From the NCBI GenBank assembly GCA_021813685.1, contig JAKAJS010000051.1, positions 1-44,746 of the forward strand: a stretch of 44,746 nucleotides of DNA, read 5' to 3'. How positions within the stretch are numbered: position 1 is the stretch's first letter; the number at the start of each line of letters is the position of its first letter. The translations under genes were made by a program, and so were the position numbers. The stretch comes from Deltaproteobacteria bacterium. GTDB lineage: Bacteria > Desulfobacterota > Syntrophobacteria > Syntrophobacterales > Syntrophobacteraceae. Below the pieces are notes generated by a model. It ran no database searches. It was not told the DNA's origin and worked only from the letters and a program-made list of their open reading frames with translations. Below are positions 18,150-28,543 of the stretch, in pieces.

Positions 18150-19202
18150 TCAGCCCCGCTTCGGGAAAGGGTGCAGCATAAAGTCGGCCAAAACGAGCAG
18201 GGTCATGGCCTCAAGGACGGGAACGATCCGTGGGATCGCCGCCACATCGTGTCTTCCCGAAACCGTTATGACCGCGGGCCGGCCCTCGGAGTCCACCGTG
18301 TTTTGCGGCCGGGTTATGGAGGGGATGGGTTTCACGGCGGCCCGGGCGATGATCTCCATGCCCGTCGAGATGCCCCCCAGGATTCCGCCCGCATGATTGG
18401 AACCATATCCTTCGGCGGTTGGCGGGTCATTGTTTTCACTGCCAAGCATGGCCGCGGCTGCGAACCCTTCGCCAATCTCCACTCCTTTTACCGCGCCAAC
18501 GGACATCAGGGCGGCGGCAAGACGGGCATCGAGTTTATCGAAGACCGGCTCGCCAAGCCCTGCCGGGCAGCCTTTGGCGCGGATTTCCACGATCCCTCCG
18601 GCCGAATCCCCCTTTTCGCGGATCTCCTTCAGGCGGGCCGCCATCTTTTCGGCCGCCTCCGCATCGGGACAATAGAGCGGGTTTTTATCGATCTGCTCCG
18701 CATCGAAACGGGTGCATTCAATTCCTGCCAGGGCCAGGGTAAAAGCCTTTACGCCAATGCCGCACCCGGCCAGAAATTTCCTGGCGACCGCCCCCGCAGC
18801 CACCCTGGCCGCGGTTTCCCTCGCCGAACTCCTGCCGCCGCCCCGCCAGTCCCGTAGCCCGTATTTCTGCTCGTAGGTCCTGTCGGCGTGACCGGGGCGG
18901 TAGAGCCTGGAAATTTCCGAATAATCGCTGCTTCTCACGTCGCGATTGTGTATAATCAAACTTATGGGGGTTCCGGTCGTAAGACCCTGGAACACCCCGG
19001 AGAGAATCTCGACGGTGTCGGTTTCGGCTCGCGGGGACGTTAGAGCCTTGCCCGGCCTTCTGCGGTCCAGGTCTTTCTGGATGTCGGCTGCGTCAAGCGC
19101 GATTGCGGGGGGGCATCCCTCGACGACGGCGCCAAGTGCGGGGCCGTGCGATTCCCCCCAGGTCGTTACGGAAAAAAAACGCCCGAAGCTGTTTCCTGCC
19201 AA
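18150..19202 (-). CDS. aroC: Chorismate synthase
   Basis: About 350 residues. Converts 5-enolpyruvylshikimate-3-phosphate to chorismate using reduced FMN, last step of the shikimate pathway. Diagnostic stretches include [57 protein letters not shown] and GGISTG. The family starts close to GNSFG; I therefore take the TTG at 19202, preceded by AAGGGAG 7 bases upstream, rather than the GTG at 19244 that would add 14 residues. The last 50 bases are duplicated at 13810-13862, and the two-ATPase cassette lies immediately downstream, pointing to insertion at the 3' end of this gene without loss of function. Divergent from clpS. Confidence 0.96.
   Translation of the reverse strand: MAGNSFGRFFSVTTWGESHGPALGAVVEGCPPAIALDAADIQKDLDRRRPGKALTSPRAETDTVEILSGVFQGLTTGTPISLIIHNRDVRSSDYSEISRLYRPGHADRTYEQKYGLRDWRGGGRSSARETAARVAAGAVARKFLAGCGIGVKAFTLALAGIECTRFDAEQIDKNPLYCPDAEAAEKMAARLKEIREKGDSAGGIVEIRAKGCPAGLGEPVFDKLDARLAAALMSVGAVKGVEIGEGFAAAAMLGSENNDPPTAEGYGSNHAGGILGGISTGMEIIARAAVKPIPSITRPQNTVDSEGRPAVITVSGRHDVAAIPRIVPVLEAMTLLVLADFMLHPFPKRG
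18154..18206 (-). repeat. aroC 3' end, right copy of the 53-bp direct repeat
   Basis: The final coding bases of intact aroC, 49/53 identical to 13810-13862 in direct orientation 4.34 kb away. Together they look like the attachment or target duplication of an inserted cassette spanning roughly 13863-18153. No integrase or transposase gene lies between them. Confidence 0.8.
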
Positions 19203-19334
19203 GTCGATTCTCCCTTTTGACGTTCGATTCTCACTTTTCGGCACTGTCCGATGAAAACGTGATACATTATATTATAATAAACGAAAAGACACGGAAGAGT
19301 TTCCTTTCTTTGATTTCAACGCGGAGAAACGGGG

Positions 19335-19649
19335 ATGGGTGATTATCATCCGGATTATCGGGAGGAGCTGGAACAAAAGGTCGAAGAGGACCTTGAACTG
19401 CCTCCCCAGTTCAAGGTTTTGCTGCACAACGACGACTATACGACAATGGAGTTCGTCGTTGAGATTCTCCAGACGGTCTTTCACAAAAGCGCCGCGGAGG
19501 CCACCCGCATTATGCTGCTGGTACACAAGAAGGGAACGGGGGTCTGCGGGGTGTTTAGCGAAGACGTAGCGGAAACCAAAGTGGAAATCGTGCGTCATCT
19601 GGCTAAAAAGAGCGGTTTTCCGCTCATGTGCACCATGGAAGAAGCATGA
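19335..19649 (+). CDS. clpS: ClpS adaptor (N-degron recognition)
   Basis: 104 residues. ClpS binds proteins with Leu, Phe, Tyr or Trp at the N-terminus and delivers them to ClpA. The core FKVLLHNDDYTTMEFVVEIL contains the NDDYT motif lining the N-degron pocket, followed by HKKGTGVCGVFSEDVAETK, which also belongs to the family fold. GGAG lies a little upstream of the ATG. The stop is one base before clpA, so the two are coupled. Upstream, the 90-base divergent spacer with aroC has a plus-strand TATAAT (19273-19278) but no good -35 hexamer. Confidence 0.95.
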   Translation: MGDYHPDYREELEQKVEEDLELPPQFKVLLHNDDYTTMEFVVEILQTVFHKSAAEATRIMLLVHKKGTGVCGVFSEDVAETKVEIVRHLAKKSGFPLMCTMEEA

Positions 19650-19650
19650 T

Positions 19651-21972
<2,322 letters not shown>

Positions 21973-21977
21973 AGCGA

Positions 21978-22054
21978 GTCAAAAGTCCAAAGGTCCACGG
22001 TCGAAGGTCATCAGAGGCTTTCGACCTTCGACTTTTGACTTTTTGACCTTTGAC
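21978..22054. repeat. Period-7 repeat array forming an inverted pair (GTCAAAA/GACTTTT type)
   Basis: Units on the left arm are GTCAAAA, GTCCAAA, GGTCCAC, GGTCGAA, GGTCATC; the right arm carries GACCTTC, GACTTTT, GACTTTT. GTCGAAGGTC (22000-22009) pairs exactly with GACCTTCGAC (22023-22032), with outer GTCAAAAGTC/GACTTTTGAC also complementary. It fills the clpA-aat spacer and could terminate clpA transcription while reaching within 10 bases of the aat start. Confidence 0.7.
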
Positions 22055-22061
22055 TGTCTGT

Positions 22062-22733
22062 ATGCCCATTTACCGTCTTTCAGACGAACTGGTGTTTCCG
22101 CACCCGGCGCTCGCCGGCCCCGAGGGTCTTCTCGCCGTGGGAGGGGATCTTTCGCCCGAGCGGCTTTTGCTCGCCTATGCCAACGGGATCTTCCCCTGGT
22201 ATTCCGACCCCGATCCGATCCTGTGGTGGTCTCCCGATCCCCGCCTGGTTCTTTTTCCCGCCGAACTCAAGATTTCCCGAAGCCTTCAGCGCACTCTGAA
22301 AAAAGAGCTCTTTACCGTGACGATCGACGGGGCATTCGACCGGGTGATTCGCGAGTGTGCGAAGACCCGCGAGGAAACCTGGATAACCGGGGAGATGATC
22401 GAGGCATACGAAAGGCTTCATGCGCTGGGATTCGCCCGTTCGGTGGAAACGTTTCACGAGGGCAGGCTGGTTGGCGGCCTCTACGGGGTCGTTCTGGGGA
22501 AAGCGTTTTTCGGGGAGTCGATGTTTTCGGCCATGAGCGACGCCTCCAAGGTTGCCCTGGTCCATCTGGTGGAATATCTCACCCCGAGGGGCTTTCAATT
22601 CATCGATTGCCAGACCTCCACCCCGCACCTCAAAAGCCTGGGCGCTCGCGAGGTCCCCCGAAACGAATTTCTCGCCATGCTCGAAGGGGCGCTCGACGAA
22701 TCATGGAAAGATTCGATCCGCTGTATTACTTGA
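22062..22733 (+). CDS. aat: Leucyl/phenylalanyl-tRNA--protein transferase
   Basis: 223 residues. Transfers Leu or Phe from aminoacyl-tRNA to proteins with N-terminal Lys or Arg, making ClpS-ClpA substrates. Family signatures: [28 protein letters not shown] split around residues 20-50, [19 protein letters not shown] and FFGESMFS. The ATG at 22062 starts with [10 protein letters not shown]; a TTG at 22050 is possible, and no clear Shine-Dalgarno is visible because the repeat array runs up to the start. Its location after clpS-clpA joins the tagging enzyme to the adaptor and unfoldase. Confidence 0.95.
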   Translation: MPIYRLSDELVFPHPALAGPEGLLAVGGDLSPERLLLAYANGIFPWYSDPDPILWWSPDPRLVLFPAELKISRSLQRTLKKELFTVTIDGAFDRVIRECAKTREETWITGEMIEAYERLHALGFARSVETFHEGRLVGGLYGVVLGKAFFGESMFSAMSDASKVALVHLVEYLTPRGFQFIDCQTSTPHLKSLGAREVPRNEFLAMLEGALDESWKDSIRCIT

Positions 22734-22761
22734 AAGTTCGTCAACCACCCGGAGCGGCAAA

Positions 22762-24093
22762 ATGATTGAGAAGGTGATCATCGTTGGTGCGGCAGGACGA
22801 GACTTCCACAACTTCAACGTCTATTTCAGGGGAAATCCCCGTTATCGGGTAATAGCCTTTACCGCGGCGCAGATTCCCAATATCGAAGACCGGGTATACC
22901 CGCCGGCGCTTGCCGGGGAGCTCTATCCCGAAGGGATTCCCATCTACCCCGAACGGGAGATGGCCGAGCTCATCCGCGAGCATCGAATCGACCTTGTGGC
23001 TTTTTCCTACAGCGACGTTTCCCACAGCCACGTGATGCACAAGGCGGCCATCGCGATGGCCGAAGGGGCCGATTTCATCCTGCTGGGCGCTACCTACACG
23101 ATGCTCAAATCGAAAAAACCGGTCATCGCGGTCTGCGCGGTGCGCACGGGGGCCGGAAAATCCCAGACTACCCGCAAGATCGCAGGCATGCTCAAAGACA
23201 GATGGGGCAAAAGAGTCGTCGTCGTCCGCCATCCCATGCCGTACGGAGACCTGCGAAAACAGGCGGTGCAGCGCTTTTCGACCCGCGAGGATCTTGCGGC
23301 CAGCCGGTGCACCATAGAAGAACGCGAGGAATACGAACCGCTAATCGAACGGGGGATCACCGTCTATGCGGGAATAGACTACGGCCTGATTCTCGAGCGG
23401 GTCGAAGGGGAGGCCGACCTCATCATCTGGGACGGGGGCAACAACGACACCCCGTTCTACTTTCCGGATCTGCACATCGTTGTCTTCGATCCCCACAGGG
23501 CCGGTGACGAACTTCGCTATTATCCGGGCGAAACAAACATGCTCATGGCCGACGTGGCGGTCATAAACAAGGTCGATACGGCCCCGCAGGCCAAGGTGGA
23601 AGAGGTGGCGAAAAACATCGCCCGAAACAATCCGCGCGCGACCGTCGTGCTGGCCGAATCCCCGATCACCGCCGATGATCCCGAACGCATCCGGGGCCGG
23701 CGCGTGCTGGTGATCGAAGACGGCCCCTCGATAACTCATGGCGGATTGGTTCTGGGAGCTGCGACCATCGCCGCCCAACAGTTCGGAGCGGCGGAAATCG
23801 TATCCGCCCGGCAGTTTGCGGTAGGCACGATCAAAGAGACTTTCGAGCAGTATCCTCATCTCGGAAACCAGCTGCCTTCCATGGGCTATTCCGAGCAGCA
23901 GATAAAAGATCTCGCGGAAACGATAAACAGGGCCGACTGCGACCTGGTGATCTTTTCCACCCCCGCGGACCTGCGCTCCATGCTTCCGGTGAACAAGCCG
24001 GCGATCCGGGTGCGCTACGAGTACAAGGACCACGGCGCCCCGTTTCTCGAAGACATCATCGCTCAAAGGCTCGAACAAAAAGGGATGCTGTGA
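22762..24093 (+). CDS. Cyclic 2,3-diphosphoglycerate synthetase-like GTPase
   Basis: 443 residues. Starts KVIIVGAAGRDFHNFNVYF and has a P-loop VCAVRTGAGKSQTTRKIAG around residue 130, plus DLIIWDGGNNDTPF and VINKVDT (NKxD-like base-specificity motif). The layout matches the family annotated as cyclic 2,3-diphosphoglycerate synthetase, known from methanogens; many bacteria carry homologues with no proven product. The ATG at 22762 has GGAG 8 bases upstream; a long N-terminal extension in the same frame overlaps aat and is rejected. The stop overlaps the carbamate kinase start by one base (TGATG), so the two form an operon and may act on a common acyl-phosphate chemistry, which is inference. Confidence 0.8.
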   Translation: MIEKVIIVGAAGRDFHNFNVYFRGNPRYRVIAFTAAQIPNIEDRVYPPALAGELYPEGIPIYPEREMAELIREHRIDLVAFSYSDVSHSHVMHKAAIAMAEGADFILLGATYTMLKSKKPVIAVCAVRTGAGKSQTTRKIAGMLKDRWGKRVVVVRHPMPYGDLRKQAVQRFSTREDLAASRCTIEEREEYEPLIERGITVYAGIDYGLILERVEGEADLIIWDGGNNDTPFYFPDLHIVVFDPHRAGDELRYYPGETNMLMADVAVINKVDTAPQAKVEEVAKNIARNNPRATVVLAESPITADDPERIRGRRVLVIEDGPSITHGGLVLGAATIAAQQFGAAEIVSARQFAVGTIKETFEQYPHLGNQLPSMGYSEQQIKDLAETINRADCDLVIFSTPADLRSMLPVNKPAIRVRYEYKDHGAPFLEDIIAQRLEQKGML

Positions 24094-25031
24094 TGCGGCC
24101 CATCCTCCTTGTAGCGCTTGGCGGCAATGCCCTTATTCGCAAAGGCCAGAGCGGAACCGTGGCGGAGCAGTTCCAAAACCTCACGATCCCCGTCGCCCAG
24201 ATAGCACGCCTTTCGAACGAATTCCGCATCATCATCACTCACGGCAACGGCCCCCAGGTGGGCACGCTTCTTCTCCAGCAGGAATGCTGCAGCGAAGCGC
24301 CGCGGTTGCCTCTCGAGATCCTCGTCGCGCAGACCCAGGGACAGATCGGCTACATGATCGAATCCACGCTGGATAACGAACTGACAAGGCTCGAAGGGGA
24401 GCACCAGAAGCTCATCGTGACGGTGCTCACCTATGTGCTGGTCGATGAAAACGACCCCGGGTTCCTTACGCCCACCAAGCCCATCGGACCGGTCCTGGAC
24501 CAGGACTCCCTCGCCGGGCGCGCCTACCCCGTCGCCCAAACCTCTCGCGGCCCCCGACGGGTGGTTGCCTCTCCGCGGCCGGTCACCATCATCGAAAAGC
24601 GGGAGATCAAGCGACTGATCGATATGGGGTTTATCGTCATTGCGTGCGGGGGCGGCGGCATTCCGGTCATCCGGCATGGAAGGGCCTTCCAGGGAGTGGA
24701 TGCCGTGATCGATAAGGACCTGGCAAGCGCCAAACTGGCCGAGGAAGTCGGTGCGGACATTCTGATAATTGCTACCGACGTCGAAGGGGTGGCGATTTCC
24801 TACTCCGCTCCCGACGAAATGTTCCTGCGAAGGATCACAGCCGATGAGGCGGAGAGATACCTGCGCGAGGGGCATTTCCCGCCCGGCTCTATGGGCCCCA
24901 AAGTCGAAGCCGCGCTCCAATTTCTTACATCCGGAGGACGCCGCGCCCTGATCTGCTCGATCGACGCCATCGAAAAAGCCCTCGCCGGGGAAGCGGGGAC
25001 CGAGATTGTGGCAGGATGCGAAAGGGGCTGA
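24093..25031 (+). CDS. arcC: Carbamate kinase
   Basis: 312 residues of the amino-acid kinase fold. Interconverts carbamoyl phosphate plus ADP with ATP, carbamate (bicarbonate and ammonia). Motifs: LLVALGGNALI at the start, ITHGNGPQVG, VIACGGGGIPVI, and VDAVIDKDLASAKLAEE, all characteristic. The start is the ATG at 24093, overlapping the stop of the upstream GTPase. No arginine deiminase or ornithine carbamoyltransferase gene is present in the window, so participation in the classical arginine pathway is not supported here. The spacer after the stop has CGCGAAG-type repeats (25051-25075). Confidence 0.94.
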   Translation: MRPILLVALGGNALIRKGQSGTVAEQFQNLTIPVAQIARLSNEFRIIITHGNGPQVGTLLLQQECCSEAPRLPLEILVAQTQGQIGYMIESTLDNELTRLEGEHQKLIVTVLTYVLVDENDPGFLTPTKPIGPVLDQDSLAGRAYPVAQTSRGPRRVVASPRPVTIIEKREIKRLIDMGFIVIACGGGGIPVIRHGRAFQGVDAVIDKDLASAKLAEEVGADILIIATDVEGVAISYSAPDEMFLRRITADEAERYLREGHFPPGSMGPKVEAALQFLTSGGRRALICSIDAIEKALAGEAGTEIVAGCERG

Positions 25032-25099
25032 TGGCGCTGCGGAAGGGATGTGTCACGCGAAGCCGCGAAGGCGCGAATAAAAAAGATTCCCGAAGCTTC

Positions 25100-25744
25100 T
25101 CATTGATTCGTGTGTAGCTTCGATTGTATTTCTTTCAACAGGTCCAAGGCGTTGAAATTGCCTTCTCTCAGTCCCTCTGCACTCACCATGATATCTGCAT
25201 ACTGACTGTAAAGCCGGTCGCGGCTGATGATCAGATCCTTGTAGCATCTTGCCAGAGCCTTGTCATTGGTTTCATTTTCTCCGGCGTGATAGGTTCCGTG
25301 CCACAAGATCGGTCGTGGATTGGAACTGTACAAAAGAAGCATTTCATTCCATAAAGATTGCGGGGCATGGAAATACACGAAGGCAGTGTGCCTTTTGAGA
25401 CGATCCAGCAGGTTCTCGTCCAGATAGATCAGGCTTCCCGTTGAATCGACCACTATATTCATGCTGCGATCCAACCTGCCCGATTCAAAATCCCGGACGA
25501 TCTCCCGGACCACCTCGGTTTCGGCCGCGAGATAGCGTTTCTCCCTGTCCTCATAGCCCGGCTCGAAGGGAAATCCCATCCACTCGCCCAGTTCCATCAC
25601 TCCGCCGTCCTGCTTCTTCAAGCAATCCGAGAGTTTCCCGGCGATCAGTTCATCGCAGGAAAAGCGCTGAAATCCTTGCCGAGAAAGCGCGTTGGACCAG
25701 TGAGACTTTCCGCAGCCCGACATTCCCATAAGCGTCAGTTGCAT
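25100..25744 (-). CDS. P-loop kinase-like protein (shikimate-kinase-like Walker A)
   Basis: 214 residues from the ATG at 25744, which has GGGGG 8 bases upstream. Begins MQLTLMGMSGCGKSHWSNAL, so the Walker A sits at the very N-terminus as in small-molecule kinases; FSCDELIAGKL and NIVVDSTGSLIYL follow. No lid or substrate motif allows a substrate to be named. The open frame continues upstream to 25825 with a segment resembling a Uma2 N-terminus (see the separate entry), so a 27-residue longer form is possible. It is downstream of, and on the same strand as, the Uma2 gene. Confidence 0.65.
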   Translation of the reverse strand: MQLTLMGMSGCGKSHWSNALSRQGFQRFSCDELIAGKLSDCLKKQDGGVMELGEWMGFPFEPGYEDREKRYLAAETEVVREIVRDFESGRLDRSMNIVVDSTGSLIYLDENLLDRLKRHTAFVYFHAPQSLWNEMLLLYSSNPRPILWHGTYHAGENETNDKALARCYKDLIISRDRLYSQYADIMVSAEGLREGNFNALDLLKEIQSKLHTNQ

Positions 25745-25825
25745 GTATCTTTCCCCCTTTTCGGGGATGTCGTAGAGATCTTCATAGGTCGCGAGCTTTT
25801 TACGGGATCGCTCACGGCGCCACAT
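25745..25825 (-). pseudogene. Possible remnant of a second Uma2 N-terminus
   Basis: The 27 codons upstream of and in frame with the kinase-like gene contain KKLATYEDLYDIPEKGERY, which strongly resembles the conserved N-terminus of Uma2 (DUF820) proteins, typically KxxTYEDyLxLPExGERYE. The intact Uma2 gene next door lacks this stretch at its start. A deletion joining the start of a second Uma2 gene to the kinase would explain it. The first 14 bases overlap the end of the intact Uma2 gene. Confidence 0.4.
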
Positions 25826-26303
25826 CCCTTTCGATATGGTTCGGAAATCGCTCAAACAACCGACTTCCTGCAAGTTTTCCCGAAGCGCTGAAAAAGTGCA
25901 TGTCCCCGAGTTTATCGCAAAACCAGACCTCTTGGGCACCCTTTTCGAAGTATAGTCTCTTCTTTCTTTCCATCTCTTCAAGAGTGTTGGATGCAGACTT
26001 GACTTCTACGACGATTTCAGGGGATTCGGGCAAACAGGGCAGGTCTTCCTCGTTTCTCCCAGCGAATTCGGAACTCCCCCAGGCAACGTCGGCGACCCTC
26101 ACGCCATCTGAGGTCTGGATACCGGATTCGACATAAATTCTTCCGCCGCCTTTCAGTTTGACGAGCCATTCAATGATTAGCCCCTGGTATTCACCATGCC
26201 TGACGGTGGCCGGAGTCATCACGATTTCGCCCCATCGGTTCGTCTCAATTTTGAAGGGCAGATCCTTCAAGCTCGGATGTTCGATTACTTCGCGCCATTC
26301 CAT
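25812..26303 (-). CDS. Uma2 family (DUF820) restriction-endonuclease-fold protein
   Basis: 163 residues. Uma2 proteins have a PD-(D/E)XK nuclease-like fold. Catalytic-type residues are visible: Asp in VRVADVAWGSSEF and the E-x-K of PEIVVEVKSASN, preceded by the conserved HGEYQG region. The ATG at 26303 is chosen because AAGGAG lies 6 bases upstream and MEWREVIEHPSLKDLPFKI fits the short N-terminal type; the frame extends further upstream with unlikely sequence. Uma2 genes are widespread and often multi-copy in cyanobacteria and some anaerobes; the biological role is not established. The 198-base spacer upstream shows no clear promoter. Confidence 0.82.
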   Translation of the reverse strand: MEWREVIEHPSLKDLPFKIETNRWGEIVMTPATVRHGEYQGLIIEWLVKLKGGGRIYVESGIQTSDGVRVADVAWGSSEFAGRNEEDLPCLPESPEIVVEVKSASNTLEEMERKKRLYFEKGAQEVWFCDKLGDMHFFSASGKLAGSRLFERFPNHIERDVAP

Positions 26304-26501
26304 CGCCACTCCTTCTCGCAAGGGGGGCTTATCTTTCCTACCGAAAAAGGTACTCGCCGGCGGTATCGAAGTCAACCTCCGGTTATCCTGGCGAATGGTT
26401 GTGGAAATGCAATCCTCACAGCTGTTGCGATGCCACACTCCGGTACAGCGCAGGACGCACTCCGTCTGCGGCCGTGATCGAAGCAACGTGCATCCTGGGA
26501 A

Positions 26502-27197
26502 TTACCTCCCCGCATAGACGTAGAGAAGGCTTCCATCCTTGATCTTGCTAATCACGACCTGAGCCTCCCTCATGGGGATTGCCGGGCACCCCTCGCTCAA
26601 CCCGAGCCTTGCCATTCCGTGAAGGCGCCGGTTTAGCCGAATCGCCCCCCGGCTCACGTAATAGGCGCCGTGCATCACGATTTTTCGGGCAAACGAATTG
26701 TCATTTACGCCCTTTTGCAGGCCGTAGAGCACCATACTCGGGCCATGGGGGCCGTAGTATTCGGGGCCGGTCAGGAAAAAACCGCGGGGGGACTCAAAGG
26801 AGTCCGGTCTGTTCGAGAAGCGTGTCGCGTAGAGCTTGCCCGAGTTTTTCCCGTGAGATACCAGGAGCCTCGTTACGGTCCCCCTATCCAGGTCGATGAG
26901 AAAGAGCCTTTTGCTCGTGGAGGGTTCGGTGTAGTCTATGATGGTCAAAAAACGTCTGTTGGGAAACTCGGATCGGTGCGTTCTCAGGTACTGCACGGCC
27001 CGGTTCAGGGCGCCGCACGGCAGGTAGCCCTTTGTCCGAAGATGTCTGGGCAGCGCCCACTCGGCTGCCTCCGGGAGATGCGGGTGAGGTCTCACAATGA
27101 TCGCGCGAGCCCGGCAAACGCCGCTTGCCGGCAGAAAAACCCACGCAAGGGAAAAAGCCGCAACCGCAACAAGCAGGCGCAGTACGGTCCTCTCCAT
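26502..27197 (-). CDS. Secreted L,D-transpeptidase-like (YkuD-related) protein
   Basis: 231 residues. An N-terminal signal peptide (MERTVLRLLVAVAAFSLAW then a cleavage-like region around ASGVCRA) sends it to the periplasm. The catalytic-domain signature is present: His176 in VMHGAYYVS and Cys204 in LSEGCPAIP, the H...S-x-G-C arrangement of the murein L,D-transpeptidase superfamily that remodels peptidoglycan cross-links. FFLTGPEYYGPHGPSM matches the subfamily often annotated murein L,D-transpeptidase catalytic domain protein. GAGG lies upstream of the chosen ATG. It is divergent from the beta-lactamase-like hydrolase, with a 130-base spacer holding ATGATT-A-AATCAT (27251-27263). Confidence 0.85.
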   Translation of the reverse strand: MERTVLRLLVAVAAFSLAWVFLPASGVCRARAIIVRPHPHLPEAAEWALPRHLRTKGYLPCGALNRAVQYLRTHRSEFPNRRFLTIIDYTEPSTSKRLFLIDLDRGTVTRLLVSHGKNSGKLYATRFSNRPDSFESPRGFFLTGPEYYGPHGPSMVLYGLQKGVNDNSFARKIVMHGAYYVSRGAIRLNRRLHGMARLGLSEGCPAIPMREAQVVISKIKDGSLLYVYAGR

Positions 27198-27327
27198 TTT
27201 TCGATGCTCCTCTGAAAACGCGGGAGGCGTCGCAGGCGGAAGGTAAAACAATGATTAAATCATGAATCGCAGGGATTCTATAGCAAGAGCGCGTCAAAGT
27301 CAAAGTCTCAGGAGGGTGAGGATTCAC

Positions 27328-28461
27328 ATGGCCGGATACGGTGAAATTCATGGATATTGCGACAGCCGTTTTCATCAGGTTTCAGAAAGATTTGCGAGAA
27401 ATTTCGAACTGGGCCTGGAGGTGGGCGCCTCATTTGCCGCAACTGTCGACGGAGAATATGTCGTCGATCTTTGGGGCGGGAGTGCAAACGAGGCAGGAAC
27501 GCTCCCGTGGGAGAAAGACACCATCACCAATGTCTACTCGACGACCAAAGTGATGACCGCGCTCTGCGTGTTGATCCTCGTCGACAGGGGCGTGCTCGAC
27601 CTGGATGCTCCGGTCGCCCGCTACTGGCCGGAGTTTTCACAGGCGGGCAAGAGCGCCATCCCCGTGCGGTGGCTTCTCAGCCACTGTTCGGGGCTTTCCG
27701 GCTTCGGAGAGCCGCTTCCCCTGGAAGCCCTCTACGACTGGGAGCGAATCGTGCGGGTGCTCGCACGCCAAAAGCCCTGGTGGGAGCCCGGCACCCGGAG
27801 CGGATACCACGCCGTGACCTTCGGATATCTTTTGGGCGAACTGGTGCGGCGGGCTACCGGCAAGACTCTCGGAGCCTTTTTTCGCGAGGAAGTGGCCGTT
27901 CCGCTCGGGGCCGACTTCCATATCGGTTTGCCTGAAGAACACGAGGGGCGTGTGGCGCAGATGACGACTCTTACGCAAATGCTGCCGGGGCAAATCGGCC
28001 CCGAAACGATTGCGGGCAGAACATTTTTCAATCCGCCCCTTACCCCCGGCCATTCGGACCGGGCGTGGCGGGCCGCTGAAATCCCGGCGAGCAACGGGCA
28101 CGGAAACGCCCGGTCGGTGGCAAGAGTCGGCTCGCTTTTCGCCTGTGGCGGCAAACTGGGGGGCCGACGCTTACTTTCCGAAGCAACAGTCGGCCGTGCA
28201 ATCGAGGAGCAGATAAACAACGTGGATCTGGTGCTCAATCTGCCCATGCGCTGGGGACTGGGGTTCGGCCTGGCCAACGGAAACGGACTGTTTCTCAGCC
28301 CGCGCTCTTTCTACTGGGGAGGGCTTGGCGGTTCCTGGGTGGAAATGGATCTGGACACCCGGAGCTGTTTTTCCTATGTCATGAACAGGCTCCAGCTCAA
28401 TATCGGAGGCGACCCGCGCATGTATGCCCTGCGGGATGCCTTTTTTAAAGCAGTCCTTTAA
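27328..28461 (+). CDS. Serine beta-lactamase-family hydrolase (EstB/LACTB-like)
   Basis: 377 residues, no signal peptide. The S-x-x-K motif is Ser71-x-x-Lys74 in VYSTTKVMTA, and the Y-x-N-equivalent is SGYHAVTFGYLLGEL, typical of class-C-like esterases and peptidases rather than true beta-lactamases. FGLANGNG and YWGGLGGSW near the end correspond to the third active-site strand region. GGAGGGTGAGG precedes the ATG at 27328; earlier in-frame starts lie before this ribosome site. The probable role is hydrolysis of a small ester or amide in the cytoplasm; the substrate is unknown. It converges with zwf across a repeat-filled spacer. Confidence 0.87.
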   Translation: MAGYGEIHGYCDSRFHQVSERFARNFELGLEVGASFAATVDGEYVVDLWGGSANEAGTLPWEKDTITNVYSTTKVMTALCVLILVDRGVLDLDAPVARYWPEFSQAGKSAIPVRWLLSHCSGLSGFGEPLPLEALYDWERIVRVLARQKPWWEPGTRSGYHAVTFGYLLGELVRRATGKTLGAFFREEVAVPLGADFHIGLPEEHEGRVAQMTTLTQMLPGQIGPETIAGRTFFNPPLTPGHSDRAWRAAEIPASNGHGNARSVARVGSLFACGGKLGGRRLLSEATVGRAIEEQINNVDLVLNLPMRWGLGFGLANGNGLFLSPRSFYWGGLGGSWVEMDLDTRSCFSYVMNRLQLNIGGDPRMYALRDAFFKAVL

Positions 28462-28543
28462 AGCAGTTGTTAGTTGCCGGTTGTTAGTTGTTAGTTTCAG
28501 CCACCAGCCACCAGCAACCAGCAACTAGCAACCAGCAACTGCT
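28462..28543. repeat. Eleven consecutive heptamers filling a convergent spacer
   Basis: From 28466 to 28542 the spacer is eleven 7-base units: GTTGTTA, GTTGCCG, GTTGTTA, GTTGTTA, GTTTCAG, CCACCAG twice, CAACCAG, CAACTAG, CAACCAG, CAACTGC. Left and right halves are complementary, with AGCAGTTG (28462-28469) exactly inverted at 28536-28543, so the whole spacer can fold into one hairpin between the converging genes and may act as a bidirectional terminator. Confidence 0.75.

Noticed and set aside
17847..18857. 336-codon plus-strand open frame across the ATPase-aroC spacer
   Set aside because: Mostly antisense to aroC, low-complexity translation rich in Arg and Gly, no Shine-Dalgarno.
25051..25075. 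CGCGAAG-type repeats after carbamate kinase
   Set aside because: Spacing is about 8 bases and only three units are present, so I did not count it among the heptamer arrays.
28462..28543. Repeat-filled spacer considered as a CRISPR-like array
   Set aside because: Units are 7 bases with no spacers between them and no cas genes occur in the window; it is a heptamer array.
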